In this document: in pieces, positions 42,113-52,230 of the stretch | Layout: every line of letters starts with the position of its first letter | Position numbering within the stretch: position 1 is the stretch's first letter | NCBI RefSeq assembly: GCF_000876655.1 | Contig: NZ_JYCN01000012.1 | Location: 62,001-126,000, forward strand | Length of the DNA stretch: 64,000 nt | Origin: Arthrobacter sp. SPG23 | Lineage (GTDB): Bacteria; Actinomycetota; Actinomycetes; Actinomycetales; Micrococcaceae | Reading direction: 5' to 3' | Notes under the pieces: generated by a model | Told to the model about the DNA's origin: nothing | Seen by the model: only the letters and a program-made list of their open reading frames with translations | Databases searched by the model: none | Position numbers and translations under genes: made by a program

Positions 42113-45100
42113 ATGAGCCTCACCGGCCCGTCACTCACAGGCCTTCGCCGCGCGCTCGCCGGAGACACAACGTTTGCCCGCGTGCAGGCTGAAGCGTCCC
42201 GGAGTTTTGGAACCCGCAGCGAGGATTACCAGATCAGCGCACCGGCCGGGCTGCGCGCTGCGCTGCTGGCCGAGATGTCCGACGGCCTGGCGGCGCTGCA
42301 CGCCGGCGATGCCGCGTCACCGGACGCAACCCACGACGACGGCGGGGCGCCCCTGGTGCTGGCCGTCACCGCCACCGGCCGCGAAGCGGAGGACCTCACC
42401 GCGGCGCTGCGTGCGTTCCTGCCGGCCGGGTCCGTGGCTGAATTCCCCAGCTGGGAGACGCTCCCGCACGAGCGGTTGTCCCCGCGCTCGGACACCGTTG
42501 GCCGCCGCCTGTCCGTCCTGCGCCGGCTGGCCCACCCGGCGACGGCCTCGGGAGGACCGCTCCGCGTGGTGGTGGCGCCAGTCCGCGCCGTGGTTCAGCC
42601 GATCGTGGCGGGCCTGGGCGACCTCAAGCCCGTCACACTGAAGGTGGGACAGGATGCCCCCTTCACCGACGTTGTGCGCAGCCTCTCCGACGCCGCCTAC
42701 GCCCGGGTGGACATGGTGACGCACCGCGGCGAGTTCGCCGTCCGCGGCGGCATCCTGGACGTCTTCCCGCCCACCGAGGACCACCCGATCCGGGTGGAAT
42801 TCTTCGGCGACGAGGTGGACCAGATGCGCTGGTTCGCCGTGGCGGACCAGCGTTCCCTCTCGTCGCCCGGCCTGCACCACCCCACCGAGCTGCATGCTCC
42901 GCCGTGCCGGGAGATCCTGATCACCCCCTCGGTGATGTCCAGGGCCGCCACGCTCAAGACCCAGCTTCCCGCAGCTGCCGACATGCTCGAAAAGATCGCC
43001 GGCGGCATCGCGGTGGAGGGCATGGAGTCCCTGGCGCCGGTGCTGGTGGATGCCATGGTTCCCTTTGTGGAGCAGCTGCCCGGCGGGTCCATCTCCGTAG
43101 TGATCGAGCCGGAAAAGGTCCGCACGCGCGCCCACGACCTCGCCGCCACGAACGAGGAATTCCTTGAGGCGGCCTGGTCTACCGCCTCGGACGGCGGCAC
43201 GGCGCCCCTTGACCTGAGCTCAGCAGCCTCGGCTGCCCTGCATTCGGCCAGCTTCCGCTCGCTGACGGAGACCCGCACCTCGGCGCTCGGCCAAGGCGTC
43301 TCTTGGTGGTCCATCACCTCGCTGGCCACCGACGAAGAGCTGACGCCGGACATCAACGTCCTCAACCTGCACGCCCGGGAACCCCGCGGCTACCAGGGCG
43401 ACGTCGCGGAGATGATGGAGTTCATCGGCTCGCACGTCCGGGACCAGTGGCGAATTGTTGTCGCCACGGAGGGCCCCGGACCGGCCCAGCGGCTGGCTGA
43501 ACTGTTCCATGACAACAACATCCCCTGCGCGCGGGTGGACCGGCTCGACGACGAGCCGCAGGCCGGCATCATCGAGGTGACCACTGCCGCCGTCGGACGC
43601 GGTTTTGTCCTGGACGGGCTGAAACTTGGCCTGCTGACGGAGGCGGACCTGCTGGGCCGCACGTCCGCCGGCTCCACGAAGGACATGCGGCGCATGCCGT
43701 CCAAGCGGCGGAACGCCGTGGATCCGCTGCAGCTGGTGGCCGGCGACCATGTGGTCCACGAACAGCACGGCATCGGCCGCTTCGTGGAACTGATCCAGCG
43801 CAAGGTTGCGGGAGGCGGCGAGGGTGTCCGCGAGTACCTTGTCCTGGAATACGCGCCGTCCAAGCGCGGTGCTCCGGGGGACAGGCTCTTTGTGCCCACG
43901 GACCAACTGGACCAGGTTACCCGCTATGTGGGCGGCGACACCCCCGCGCTCAGCAAGATGGGCGGCTCGGACTGGGCCAGCACCAAGTCCAAGGCGCGCA
44001 AGGCAGTCAAGGAGATCGCCGGCGAACTCATCCGGCTGTATTCCGCCCGGATGGCGTCCAAGGGCTTCGCTTTCGGACCGGACACCCCGTGGCAGCGTGA
44101 GCTGGAAGAAGCCTTCCCTTACGTGGAGACCCCGGACCAGCTGACCACCATCAACGAGGTCAAGGCGGACATGGAGCGTGAGATCCCCATGGACCGCCTG
44201 GTGTCGGGTGACGTGGGCTACGGCAAGACCGAGATCGCCGTCCGGGCAGCGTTCAAGGCAGTCCAGGACGGCAAGCAGGTGGCGGTGCTGGTGCCCACCA
44301 CCCTGCTGGCCCAGCAACACTATGAAACGTTCACGGAACGTTTCTCCGGATTCCCCCTGCGGGTGAAGCCGCTGTCCCGCTTCCAGGCATCGAAGGAGGC
44401 CAAGGAGACCGCGGAGGGCGTCAAGAACGGCTCCGTGGACGTGGTGATCGGAACACACCGGCTCCTGTCCAAGGACTTCGAGTTCAAGGACCTGGGCCTG
44501 GTGATTGTGGACGAGGAGCAGCGCTTCGGCGTCGAACACAAGGAAGCGCTCAAGAAGATGCGCACTAACGTGGATGTCCTGGCCATGAGCGCCACCCCGA
44601 TTCCGCGCACCCTGGAGATGTCGCTGACCGGCATCCGGGAAACGTCCACCCTGGCCACCCCGCCGGAAGAGCGCCACCCGGTGCTGACCTATGTGGGTCC
44701 GTACACCGACAAGCAGACCTCCGCCGCAATCCGCCGCGAACTGATGCGCGAGGGTCAGGTGTTCTTCGTGCACAACCGCGTGTCCACGATCGAACGGACC
44801 GCGGCGAAAATCCGCGAACTGGTTCCCGAGGCCCGGGTGGAGGTGGCCCACGGCCAGATGTCCGAGAGCCGCCTCGAGCAGATCATCGTGGACTTCTGGG
44901 AGAAGCGCTTTGACGTGCTGGTCTGCACCACCATCATCGAAACGGGCCTGGACATTTCCAACGCCAATACCCTGATCGTGGACGGCGCGGACAAGTACGG
45001 CCTCTCCCAGCTCCACCAGCTGCGTGGACGCGTGGGCCGCGGACGGGAACGCGCCTACGCGTACTTCCTGTACCCCTCCGAGAAACCCCTGGGCGAGGTG

Positions 45101-45793
45101 GCGCTGGAACGGCTCAAGGCGGTGGCAACCCATAATGAGCTGGGAGCCGGCATGCAGCTGGCCATGAAGGACCTTGAGATCCGCGGCGCGGGCAACCTGC
45201 TGGGCGGCGAACAGTCCGGCCACATCCAGGGCGTGGGCTTCGACCTCTACATCCGCCTCGTGGGCGAGGCCGTGGCCGACTTCCGCGGCGAGGCCGAGGA
45301 GAAGGCCGCCGAAATGAAGATCGAGCTGCCCGTCAACGCCCACCTGCCGCACGACTATGTGCCGGGCGAACGGCTGCGCCTCGAGGCCTACCGCAAGCTG
45401 GCCTCCGCGCTCACGAACGAGGCCATCGACGAGGTCCTGGCCGAACTCGTGGACCGTTACGGCGAACCGCCACTGGCCGCGCAGAACCTGATCGCCGTCG
45501 CCCGCTTCCGGGTGGGAGCCCGCGAAGCCGGGCTCTCCGACGTCGCCCTGCAGGGAAACTTCATCAAGTTCTCCCCGGCCCAGCTGCCCGAATCGAAAAC
45601 CATGCGGCTGGCCCGGATGTACCCGGGCTCGCAGTCCAAGCCTGCCCTGGACGCGGTGCTCATCCCCAAGCCCAAGACCGCCCGGATCGGCGGCCGGGAC
45701 CTCCAGGACGCCGAAATCCTGGAGTGGGCCAACGGCGTCATCCGGAACATCTTCTCCGACGCCCCACTCGCCGCTCCGGCAGTTAGCGGTTAG
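42113..45793 (+). CDS. mfd: Transcription-repair coupling factor Mfd
   Basis: 1226 residues. Removes stalled RNA polymerase and recruits UvrA. Order: UvrB-like N-terminal module (about 30-350), RNA-polymerase-interacting CarD-like domain (about 540-620, GDHVVHEQHGIGRFVEL), SF2 translocase with GDVGYGKTEIA (Walker A), VDEEQRFGV (DEEQ box), SATPIPRTL and QLRGRVGRG, then the C-terminal TRCF domain. ATG 42113 is preferred over GTG 42089 because AGGAG lies 8-9 nt before it. Confidence 0.97.
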   Translation: MSLTGPSLTGLRRALAGDTTFARVQAEASRSFGTRSEDYQISAPAGLRAALLAEMSDGLAALHAGDAASPDATHDDGGAPLVLAVTATGREAEDLTAALRAFLPAGSVAEFPSWETLPHERLSPRSDTVGRRLSVLRRLAHPATASGGPLRVVVAPVRAVVQPIVAGLGDLKPVTLKVGQDAPFTDVVRSLSDAAYARVDMVTHRGEFAVRGGILDVFPPTEDHPIRVEFFGDEVDQMRWFAVADQRSLSSPGLHHPTELHAPPCREILITPSVMSRAATLKTQLPAAADMLEKIAGGIAVEGMESLAPVLVDAMVPFVEQLPGGSISVVIEPEKVRTRAHDLAATNEEFLEAAWSTASDGGTAPLDLSSAASAALHSASFRSLTETRTSALGQGVSWWSITSLATDEELTPDINVLNLHAREPRGYQGDVAEMMEFIGSHVRDQWRIVVATEGPGPAQRLAELFHDNNIPCARVDRLDDEPQAGIIEVTTAAVGRGFVLDGLKLGLLTEADLLGRTSAGSTKDMRRMPSKRRNAVDPLQLVAGDHVVHEQHGIGRFVELIQRKVAGGGEGVREYLVLEYAPSKRGAPGDRLFVPTDQLDQVTRYVGGDTPALSKMGGSDWASTKSKARKAVKEIAGELIRLYSARMASKGFAFGPDTPWQRELEEAFPYVETPDQLTTINEVKADMEREIPMDRLVSGDVGYGKTEIAVRAAFKAVQDGKQVAVLVPTTLLAQQHYETFTERFSGFPLRVKPLSRFQASKEAKETAEGVKNGSVDVVIGTHRLLSKDFEFKDLGLVIVDEEQRFGVEHKEALKKMRTNVDVLAMSATPIPRTLEMSLTGIRETSTLATPPEERHPVLTYVGPYTDKQTSAAIRRELMREGQVFFVHNRVSTIERTAAKIRELVPEARVEVAHGQMSESRLEQIIVDFWEKRFDVLVCTTIIETGLDISNANTLIVDGADKYGLSQLHQLRGRVGRGRERAYAYFLYPSEKPLGEVALERLKAVATHNELGAGMQLAMKDLEIRGAGNLLGGEQSGHIQGVGFDLYIRLVGEAVADFRGEAEEKAAEMKIELPVNAHLPHDYVPGERLRLEAYRKLASALTNEAIDEVLAELVDRYGEPPLAAQNLIAVARFRVGAREAGLSDVALQGNFIKFSPAQLPESKTMRLARMYPGSQSKPALDAVLIPKPKTARIGGRDLQDAEILEWANGVIRNIFSDAPLAAPAVSG

Positions 45794-45797
45794 CCGC

Positions 45798-46621
45798 ATG
45801 ATGGGAGGACACCACGCGCGTCGGGAGCCGCGGCGTGGGTAGCTATTGCCTCGACGGGGCCGTACACCCTGGGCTGGTACCCGCTGGATGCCACCGGCAT
45901 CCTGATCGGCGGCATGGCGACGGCAGGAACCGCACTGGTGTGCGACTGGGACCACCGCCACAGCACCGTTGCCAATTCGCTGCCGCCACTGTCCAACGTG
46001 ATCGCCGTGGGGATCGAGAATGCCAGCGGCGGCCACCGGCAGGGCACGCACTCCGTGCTGGGGGCGGCCTTCTTCGTGCTGCTGGCCACCATCGCCGGCC
46101 AGCTCCAGCTGCACACGGACTGGGGCCTGCTCTCAGTGGGTGCCGGCCTGCTCTGCATGTTCATGATCAACATCGCCGCCAAGGCCCTTAAGCTCTTCCC
46201 CAAGTCAGGCTTCATCAGCAACTGGCTCTTCGCCCTGACCATGGCCGGACTGGTCACCTGGTTCGCGCCGGACCAATGGACCTGGCTTCCCGTCTCGATG
46301 CTGACCGGGGTGGTGGTGCACATCGTCGGCGACATGATCACCACCGGGGGAGTGCCCCTGCTCTGGCCGATCGTGATCAAACCGCCCAGGTTCCTGCGAA
46401 AACTGCCCGTGCTCAACGATGTGTGGCGGGCGAATGGCGCATTTTCCATTCCGCTGCTGGGCCGGGCCGGGTCACGGCGGGAGTGGCTCGTGCTGATTCC
46501 CGTCAGTGCCTACGCCATGGTGGGGTTGTGCGTCGCGGCCTGGGCTCTGGCCAAAACCCATTTCCCGGCAGCACTTGCGCTAGGAAGCACGCTGGTCAGC
46601 AGCCTGTTCCGCGCGGGCTAG
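45798..46621 (+). pseudogene. YdjM-type membrane-bound metal-dependent hydrolase, frameshifted near the start
   Basis: Four nt after mfd an ATGATG starts MMGGHHAR, the conserved beginning of this family, but that frame stops at TAG 45840. The next frame, read from about 45821 (SGAAAWVAIASTGPYTLGWY), continues without stop to 46621 through several membrane segments, CDWDHRHSTVANSLPP and GIENASGGHRQGTHSVLG. One missing base near 45815-45821 in GCGCGTCGGG explains this. Either a true frameshift mutation or a sequencing error. An internal ATG at 45914 would give a protein lacking the conserved His-His start. Confidence 0.8.
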
Positions 46622-46652
46622 CTGCCGTGCCGGGCCAGCCGGTCACCGGCCG

Positions 46653-46701
46653 CTTAAAGAGCTGAAGCCCCCGGAAGTTCCGGGGGCTTCAGCTCTTTAA
46701 G
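46653..46701. terminator. Strong bidirectional terminator
   Basis: Near-perfect 23-bp stem from CTTAAAGAGCTGAAGCCCCC to its complement ending TTTAAG, with a tiny loop. Flanked by A and T runs on both sides, it serves the YdjM-type gene and the convergent small membrane-protein gene. Confidence 0.95.
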
Positions 46702-46710
46702 TTCGAAGGC

Positions 46711-46941
46711 TCAGTGCTCGCCGGCCGAATCCGAACGGCCCAGGAGGGTCTGCGGGATCCAGAACGCTCCGGCGAAGAGGATCAGGCACACGGCCATCGG
46801 CCACGGGTTGCCCAGCGTCAGGAAGGACAGCGAATAGATGGAGCCGAGGAACAGGGCCATCATGACCACGAAAACGGCGATGCTCCCGGCAAGGCTGTTC
46901 TCGTTCTGAGGGGTCTTGGGGCTATCAACGGTCTTGGACAT
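46711..46941 (-). CDS. Small two-helix membrane protein
   Basis: 76 residues: polar N-terminus (MSKTVDSPKTPQNENS), two hydrophobic helices (about 18-38 and 44-64) and a short polar end. ATG 46941 is preceded by AGGAGG. Lies 72 nt downstream of deoC on the same strand, possibly co-transcribed. Family not recognised. Confidence 0.75.
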   Translation of the reverse strand: MSKTVDSPKTPQNENSLAGSIAVFVVMMALFLGSIYSLSFLTLGNPWPMAVCLILFAGAFWIPQTLLGRSDSAGEH

Positions 46942-47013
46942 TCATTCCTCCTCGGCCCCGCAGGGCTCAAAACGCCCCGAAGGGCTCAAAAACTGTGGCG
47001 CTTCCGGACCTGG

Positions 47014-47757
47014 TCAGTACGCGGACGAACCCTGTTCGCCTTTGACGATCGCAATTCCGGAGCTGGCGCCAATACGTGTTGCACCTGCAGCAATCATAGC
47101 CTGAGCGTCGGCCAGCGAACGCACCCCGCCGGAAGCCTTGACGCCGACATCCGGGCCCACCGTGCGGCGCATCAGGGCCACGTCCTCCACCGTGGCGCCA
47201 CCGCCGTTGAAGCCCGTGGACGTCTTGACGAAGTCCGCTCCGGCTTCCACTGCTGCCTCGCAGGCGAGGACTTTCTGGGAATCGCTGAGCAGCGCGGTCT
47301 CGATGATCACCTTCAGGATGGCGTCGCTGCCGTGCACGGCCTCGGCAACGGCCCGGATGTCATCAACCAGCGCGCCTTTGTCATTGGCGCGGGCTGCCGC
47401 AATGTTGATCACCATGTCCACCTCGTCGGCGCCGTCAAGCACGGCCCCGCGGGCTTCGAAAGCCTTGACGTCGGTGGGAGTGGCGCCGAGGGGGAAGCCG
47501 ACCACCGAGCAGGCCAGGACGCCCGAACCCTTGAGTGCGTTGGTAACGGTCTTGACCCACACCGGGTTCACGCAGACGGATTTGAAGTGGTACTCGGCGG
47601 CCTCGGAACAGACCTTGAGGATCTCCGCTTCACTGGCCTCAGGCTTCAGCAGCGTGTGGTCGATAAAGGAGGCGATGTCTCCGGGTGCGGTGGCCCCGGG
47701 TGTCGTGACCCCGGCGGCGGTTTCAGGCATGCCGGCCGCGGTGGCTTCGTTGCTCAT
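47014..47757 (-). CDS. deoC: Deoxyribose-phosphate aldolase
   Basis: Splits 2-deoxyribose 5-phosphate into glyceraldehyde 3-phosphate and acetaldehyde in deoxynucleoside catabolism. 247 residues, TIM barrel. The Schiff-base Lys lies in [19 protein letters not shown], with [11 protein letters not shown] near the start and [14 protein letters not shown] near the end. ATG 47757 follows GGAAGGACC; the longer frame upstream is not coding-like. Confidence 0.95.
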   Translation of the reverse strand: MSNEATAAGMPETAAGVTTPGATAPGDIASFIDHTLLKPEASEAEILKVCSEAAEYHFKSVCVNPVWVKTVTNALKGSGVLACSVVGFPLGATPTDVKAFEARGAVLDGADEVDMVINIAAARANDKGALVDDIRAVAEAVHGSDAILKVIIETALLSDSQKVLACEAAVEAGADFVKTSTGFNGGGATVEDVALMRRTVGPDVGVKASGGVRSLADAQAMIAAGATRIGASSGIAIVKGEQGSSAY

Positions 47758-47849
47758 GGTGGTCCTTCCTGGTGCGCCTGCCGGGCCTTGTGGGCTACAG
47801 GCGCCGTGTTCTTCGTGGCTTCTCAGGTGACCATCTTGCCACAACGGTG

Positions 47850-48728
47850 CTAGGCGGCAGCGGCCACAGGTTCCTGCAGCGTTGCCTGCATAAGCTGGGC
47901 TGCGCAGACACCTGCTGCGGAGCCCGACGCCACGAGAAGGCCCAGGCGTACGCCGTCGAACGAGGCGGCATCGCCGATGGCCCAGATACCGGGAACCGAC
48001 GTCCGGAAGTCCTGGCCAATCACGATCCCGCCGTTGGCTGCCGTCTCGAGGCCCGCGCTCGCCGCCAGGCCGTCGCGTGCCACCCGCTCTTCGGCGAGGA
48101 CCACCAGGTCGCCGTTCATGCTGCTGCCGTCCTCGAAGACAATCCCGGCGGCGGGGAGCACTGAGCCCGCCAGTGTCGGGACCACCGCGGCCGGCCGGAG
48201 CGTGGTGCGGATAGGACGTACACCGCGGGCCCGCAGCACCGCTTCGGCCTGTCCCGCCTCGGGGCCTGTTCCCACCAGGATTCCCAGCGGCCTGCGACCG
48301 AGGACGCGGGTGACTTCCTTGACGGCGTCACCGATCCGGGCGGCGTCGTCGATGGTGGAGTAGCTGAGGCACCGGCCTGCGCCGTCCACGGGCGAAAGGG
48401 CCGGGGCGGAACCTGTGGCAATCACCAGCTGGTCGTAACTGAATTCCATACCGTCTGCTGTGGTCACCATGCGGTTGGCCGCATCGATGAAGCTGGCCGG
48501 CTGGCCGAATCGGACCGAAACCTGCGGAAGGGCAGCCAGCTCGAGGAGCTCGGACGGGGCGTCGTCGCGGTTGCTGAGCACCGTGATGGTGCCTGCGAAG
48601 CGGGACCTGTCCAGCTGGTCCACCAGGGCACGGGCTGCGGGTCCGGCGCCGGCGATGACCACGCGCGGCGCCGGGGACGACCCCCGGAACGTGGCGGAGG
48701 AGGAGATGGACGGTGCCGGAGCGGACAT
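47850..48728 (-). CDS. Short FAD/NAD(P)-dependent oxidoreductase
   Basis: 292 residues. Class-I pyridine-nucleotide disulfide oxidoreductase fold: FAD motif [17 protein letters not shown] (about 21-37), [10 protein letters not shown], a NAD-binding strand [14 protein letters not shown], and [10 protein letters not shown] for the second FAD contact. It resembles the N-terminal reductase third of NirB encoded at 60553-63192. Partner unknown. It lacks the C-terminal interface domain of longer relatives. ATG 48728; the 211-base gap beyond it shows nothing I can assign. Confidence 0.8.
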   Translation of the reverse strand: MSAPAPSISSSATFRGSSPAPRVVIAGAGPAARALVDQLDRSRFAGTITVLSNRDDAPSELLELAALPQVSVRFGQPASFIDAANRMVTTADGMEFSYDQLVIATGSAPALSPVDGAGRCLSYSTIDDAARIGDAVKEVTRVLGRRPLGILVGTGPEAGQAEAVLRARGVRPIRTTLRPAAVVPTLAGSVLPAAGIVFEDGSSMNGDLVVLAEERVARDGLAASAGLETAANGGIVIGQDFRTSVPGIWAIGDAASFDGVRLGLLVASGSAAGVCAAQLMQATLQEPVAAAA

Positions 48729-48939
48729 GTGAAGGCCCTTTCGCTGGTGAGGCCCTTGTCAGGCCCGGGTTGGTGATGGGGACCAGCCTAGGCGCCCGGT
48801 TTTTCGGGGGTGTTTCCCGGTTGTTGCCGGAATGACAGTGCCTGTTCCACGCTGTTTACCAGCCGGCAACAAATGTGTCCTTGAATGTGTCCTGTCTCAC
48901 AATCAGGCCCGTCGTCAGCCCTGCGCTGCCATTGAGGCG

Positions 48940-50292
48940 TCAGCCGTACCGGCGGAAGGCCTCCCGCAGCCCTCCCGCTACGACTTTTGCGACGACGCCG
49001 GCGCGGTCTCCGGGACCATGGACTCCGGCCGGTTCCACCGAGGCGATCAGGGCCGCTGCGTCCGGCAGACCCATGGTGACCGGCACATCCAGCAGCGACC
49101 CCACCGTCAGGCGGCCCCGCCTGGTGTCCTCCCAGGCGTCCGGTCCGGGATCGTCGTGGAACACCCGGTTCAGGGACAGCCGGTGCCAGGCGCCCCCCGC
49201 ATGGACCGACGCCCGGTAGGTCACCGACTCACCGCGGACGTCCACCCGTCCGCCCGCCAGGAACACCCTGGGGCCGAAGGGTGCGTGGTCAAGGAACCCG
49301 GTGAGCCTTGCTGCCGCGCCTGAACCGTCGAGGGGCAGGGCCACGGTGACTGTGAGTTGGACGTCCTGGCCGCCGGCGTCGCCACGCAGGCGTTCGGTGA
49401 AGCGGATGCCGGCCGGCGGTTCCACCATCGCAGTGCAGGAAGCGTCCTTGGGCAGGCCTTCGGCTGTCATTTCCTTGAGGTAGCTGCGGGCGTCCCGGTA
49501 CCCCATGCCGATCAGCGTGTCCGCATCGATCCGGCCCAGGTAGAACTCCGGATCCAGCGGCAGGGGGTTCTCCGGCCTGACCACGTGGAGGGTGAAGTCC
49601 CGGCCCGCCGCTGCCGCAGCCTCGAAGTCTGCCAGCAGGGCGCCCATGGCACTCATCTCGATCATGTGCACGTATTGCTCCAGCGGACCGTCGCCCCAGT
49701 ACCCGGTGTTGCCGATGCACCAGACAAGCCACACCTCATCCGCCCCGCGGCGAAGGGCTTCGGCCACGTTGGCGTCGCGGATCCAGACCGCATCAGTCCA
49801 GATCTTCCCTCCGCGCCGCAGCGGAGTGAGGAAGATGGGCAATGACATTCCCGCCGCCATCAGTTGGGCATCCGCGGCACGGGCGTCGATGGCGTGGCAG
49901 CGTTTTTCGGTGAACTCCGCCACGTTGAATGTGCCTTCGGCGGCGCCGGGCAGCGCAGCACGGCGGCGGATCGCGCCGTCGTCGATCCCGAGGGCCGGGA
50001 AGACCTTGCCGAGCAGGCCGTCGGCGTCGCCGATGGCAGGCAGCGACCACGGGCCCTTGACGTAGTCGCCCAGCGGCAGCGCCGAGCCGAAGTCCTTGAC
50101 CTTGACGGAGGACCAGTTCCGGCACATGTCCTCCGGGGACACCCCGGAGAGCAGCATGCCTGCCGTCAGGATGCCGCCGGACGTCCCGTCCACGTGGTCA
50201 AAGTGCAGCCCCTCTTCGGCCAGTGCGCGGACCACTCCGGCCTGCCACGCCACGCGCATTCCGCCTCCGGCCAGGACCAGCGAGCGTTTCAC
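48940..50292 (-). CDS. Patatin-like phospholipase
   Basis: 450 residues, last gene of the seven-gene operon. Patatin domain about 1-290: LVLAGGGMRVAWQAGVVRAL (oxyanion hole), nucleophile Ser in VDGTSGGI (GxSxG), and a likely catalytic Asp in IWTDAVWIRDAN. The C-terminal 150 residues are an added beta-rich segment. Cytoplasmic acyl hydrolase acting on phospholipid, triacylglycerol or related esters. GTG 50292 overlaps the preceding stop (GTGA). Confidence 0.88.
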   Translation of the reverse strand: MKRSLVLAGGGMRVAWQAGVVRALAEEGLHFDHVDGTSGGILTAGMLLSGVSPEDMCRNWSSVKVKDFGSALPLGDYVKGPWSLPAIGDADGLLGKVFPALGIDDGAIRRRAALPGAAEGTFNVAEFTEKRCHAIDARAADAQLMAAGMSLPIFLTPLRRGGKIWTDAVWIRDANVAEALRRGADEVWLVWCIGNTGYWGDGPLEQYVHMIEMSAMGALLADFEAAAAAGRDFTLHVVRPENPLPLDPEFYLGRIDADTLIGMGYRDARSYLKEMTAEGLPKDASCTAMVEPPAGIRFTERLRGDAGGQDVQLTVTVALPLDGSGAAARLTGFLDHAPFGPRVFLAGGRVDVRGESVTYRASVHAGGAWHRLSLNRVFHDDPGPDAWEDTRRGRLTVGSLLDVPVTMGLPDAAALIASVEPAGVHGPGDRAGVVAKVVAGGLREAFRRYG

Positions 50293-50780
50293 CGCAGTGT
50301 TCCCGGTCCGGTGGTTTGGCCGGCACCGTTCCCCGCCGGGACGCCGCGCAGATACACCAGCCGGCGCAGGTAGATGAGGCACAGTGCCGCCGTCGCAAGG
50401 TCAAACACGGCAACGGCCAGCGCCACCGGCGCAAAGACACCGTTGAGCACCCCGACTGCGACGGCGGCGCAGGCCCCCGCTTTTTGCACACCGCACCACA
50501 GCAGCACTTCGGCCGCCGGCTGCGGCCGCAGCAGCGTGTGCAGCAGGAGGCCGCCCACCACCACCATGAACATTCCCACGGTGGCGAACAGCTGGCGTGC
50601 CGCCGTCGTCGGCTCCGCTCCGAGTAACTCCAGGACAGCGCCGCCGAAGGGTATCTGCACCGCACCGGAAAAGACGGTGACGACGGCGATCGCGGCCAGG
50701 ACGGCGCGCAGCGGATCGGCCGCGATCCAGGCGCCGACGCGGGGAAGGGCCGCTACGGAAGGGCGTACCGCCCCGCTCAT
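50289..50780 (-). CDS. Integral membrane protein of the GMC-patatin operon (B)
   Basis: 163 residues, about four hydrophobic helices (for example PLRAVLAAIAVVTVFSGAV and LFATVGMFMVVVGGLLLH). No family recognised. ATG 50780 overlaps the stop of the preceding membrane-protein gene (ATGA), and its own stop overlaps the patatin start. Confidence 0.75.
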   Translation of the reverse strand: MSGAVRPSVAALPRVGAWIAADPLRAVLAAIAVVTVFSGAVQIPFGGAVLELLGAEPTTAARQLFATVGMFMVVVGGLLLHTLLRPQPAAEVLLWCGVQKAGACAAVAVGVLNGVFAPVALAVAVFDLATAALCLIYLRRLVYLRGVPAGNGAGQTTGPGTLR

Positions 50781-51259
50781 GCGAACGCCTCCCACAGGCG
50801 GCCCCGGTCCACCAGCAGCCAGACGATGGCCAGCCAGGTGAGCGTGGAAACATAGAAGCGGATGTCGTTGAGCAGCATCCACCGGCGCAGCAGGGAACGC
50901 AGTTCGGCGTCGTCGGCAAAGTCTCCGCCCCGGATCCTGATGTTGACGGGAATGATCATGGCCTGGCCCACCACCGTGAGGACGATGATCCCGAGGAGGC
51001 AGAGCGCCGCGGGGATGATCCGGACCGTGCCCCATTCCGTCCAGACCAGGACGATGCCGGCGATGAACATCGGCGGCACCACCACGGTGAAGAACTTGGT
51101 GGCCTGGCGGGTGGGGATGCCGAAGTGCATGTCCACGTTGCCGCGGTTCAGGGACTCCCAGGTGGGGTAAAGGAAGAACTTCAGCACCCACATGGTGCCC
51201 ACGTACATGGTGGCGCCGAAAAGGAAGTAGAGCGCGTTCAGCAGCAGGAGCCAGTTCAT
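50777..51259 (-). CDS. Integral membrane protein of the GMC-patatin operon (A)
   Basis: 160 residues, four predicted helices, beginning MNWLLLLNALYFLFGATMYV, with QATKFFTVVVPPMFIAGIVL and WMLLNDIRFYVSTLTW. The general layout recalls DUF1772-like proteins, but I cannot assign it. ATG 51259 overlaps the acetoacetate-decarboxylase-like stop (ATGA). Confidence 0.75.
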   Translation of the reverse strand: MNWLLLLNALYFLFGATMYVGTMWVLKFFLYPTWESLNRGNVDMHFGIPTRQATKFFTVVVPPMFIAGIVLVWTEWGTVRIIPAALCLLGIIVLTVVGQAMIIPVNIRIRGGDFADDAELRSLLRRWMLLNDIRFYVSTLTWLAIVWLLVDRGRLWEAFA

Positions 51260-52230
51260 GGCGTTTCTCCGCTGGGAGCCGTGCCTCCGGCGCCGGTGCG
51301 GCCCGTGGTGCTCCGGTCCGGGGCGGGCAGCCATTCCTGGCCCTGGCCCAGGCCCACGACGGATTCGAGGGGGTCGCCGCCGGGGATCCGGGCGGCCTCC
51401 TCGGCGCTTGGCGCCGTCAGGAACCAGGCCTCGTAGTGGTCGTCCAGCACACCGTGGGCCTCGGGAAGGTAGGCCGTGAACACCGGTTTCTCCGCCGGTT
51501 GGAGGCTCTTGAGGACGGTGACGCCGGGCGCGTCGCCCAGCACCAGCCGGGCCTTGGCGCCGCCTCCCAGGGCAATGTCCCCGGCGGCCTCAAAATAGAT
51601 GTCTGATTTCATCAGCATCCCGCGGAAGGCGCAGTAGTTGGAGGCGGCCAGCTTGAGCGGGATGCCCATCGCCGGGGGCCGTTCGATCTCGATAAAGCAG
51701 CCCAGCTTGCCGCCGTCGTCATACTGCGCCGAAACCGCAGTGTCAGTGACCACGAAGTCCAGGCTGGCCTGGTGCTTGGGCATGCCCCAGATGCCTTTGC
51801 CGCCCTTGACCGAGATTTCCGTGCTCACCGGCAGGTCCACGACGTACTGGCCCAAACCGAATGTCTTTTGGAAGATCAACGGCAGCAGCGGAGGTGCCGG
51901 CCGGGAGCCGTGCGTGACGGCGATCGCCAGCGAGTATTCGATGTATTTGCCGATGTCCGTCGACCTGTAGTTCACCACGGTGACCACCAGCAGCCCCTTG
52001 CCGCCCAGGCTGAACGGCCGCAGCTCCGTGCCGGGCAGGGCTGCCGCGGCGGCGCGCTTGTTGATGGGGAAGGCCGCCATCAGCACCGGGGAATCATCGG
52101 AATTGACGGGCATGGAGTATTTGATGCCGTCTACTGTGGCGTGTTGTCCCCGCAGCCGCTCCTGGCGGTGCGGCACGGGGGAGGGCACAAGCCGCAGCAG
52201 GGAAGCGGCAAGACCGATGAGTTGGTTCAT
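51256..52230 (-). CDS. Acetoacetate decarboxylase-like protein
   Basis: 324 residues. The fold-defining stretch is about 60-290: YSLAIAVTHG, FGLGQYVVDLPVSTEIS, KGIWGMPKHQASLDF and the lipocalin-like end. True acetoacetate decarboxylases use a Schiff-base Lys; the Lys in WGMPKHQ is well placed, but the actinobacterial relatives are functionally untested. ATG 52230 overlaps the hydrolase stop (ATGA). Operon partners suggest a lipid or ketone substrate. Confidence 0.75.
   Translation of the reverse strand: MNQLIGLAASLLRLVPSPVPHRQERLRGQHATVDGIKYSMPVNSDDSPVLMAAFPINKRAAAAALPGTELRPFSLGGKGLLVVTVVNYRSTDIGKYIEYSLAIAVTHGSRPAPPLLPLIFQKTFGLGQYVVDLPVSTEISVKGGKGIWGMPKHQASLDFVVTDTAVSAQYDDGGKLGCFIEIERPPAMGIPLKLAASNYCAFRGMLMKSDIYFEAAGDIALGGGAKARLVLGDAPGVTVLKSLQPAEKPVFTAYLPEAHGVLDDHYEAWFLTAPSAEEAARIPGGDPLESVVGLGQGQEWLPAPDRSTTGRTGAGGTAPSGETP

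Noticed and set aside
43220..46114. Long minus-strand open frame opposite mfd
   Set aside because: High-GC antisense shadow; the plus strand encodes a full Mfd with all motifs.
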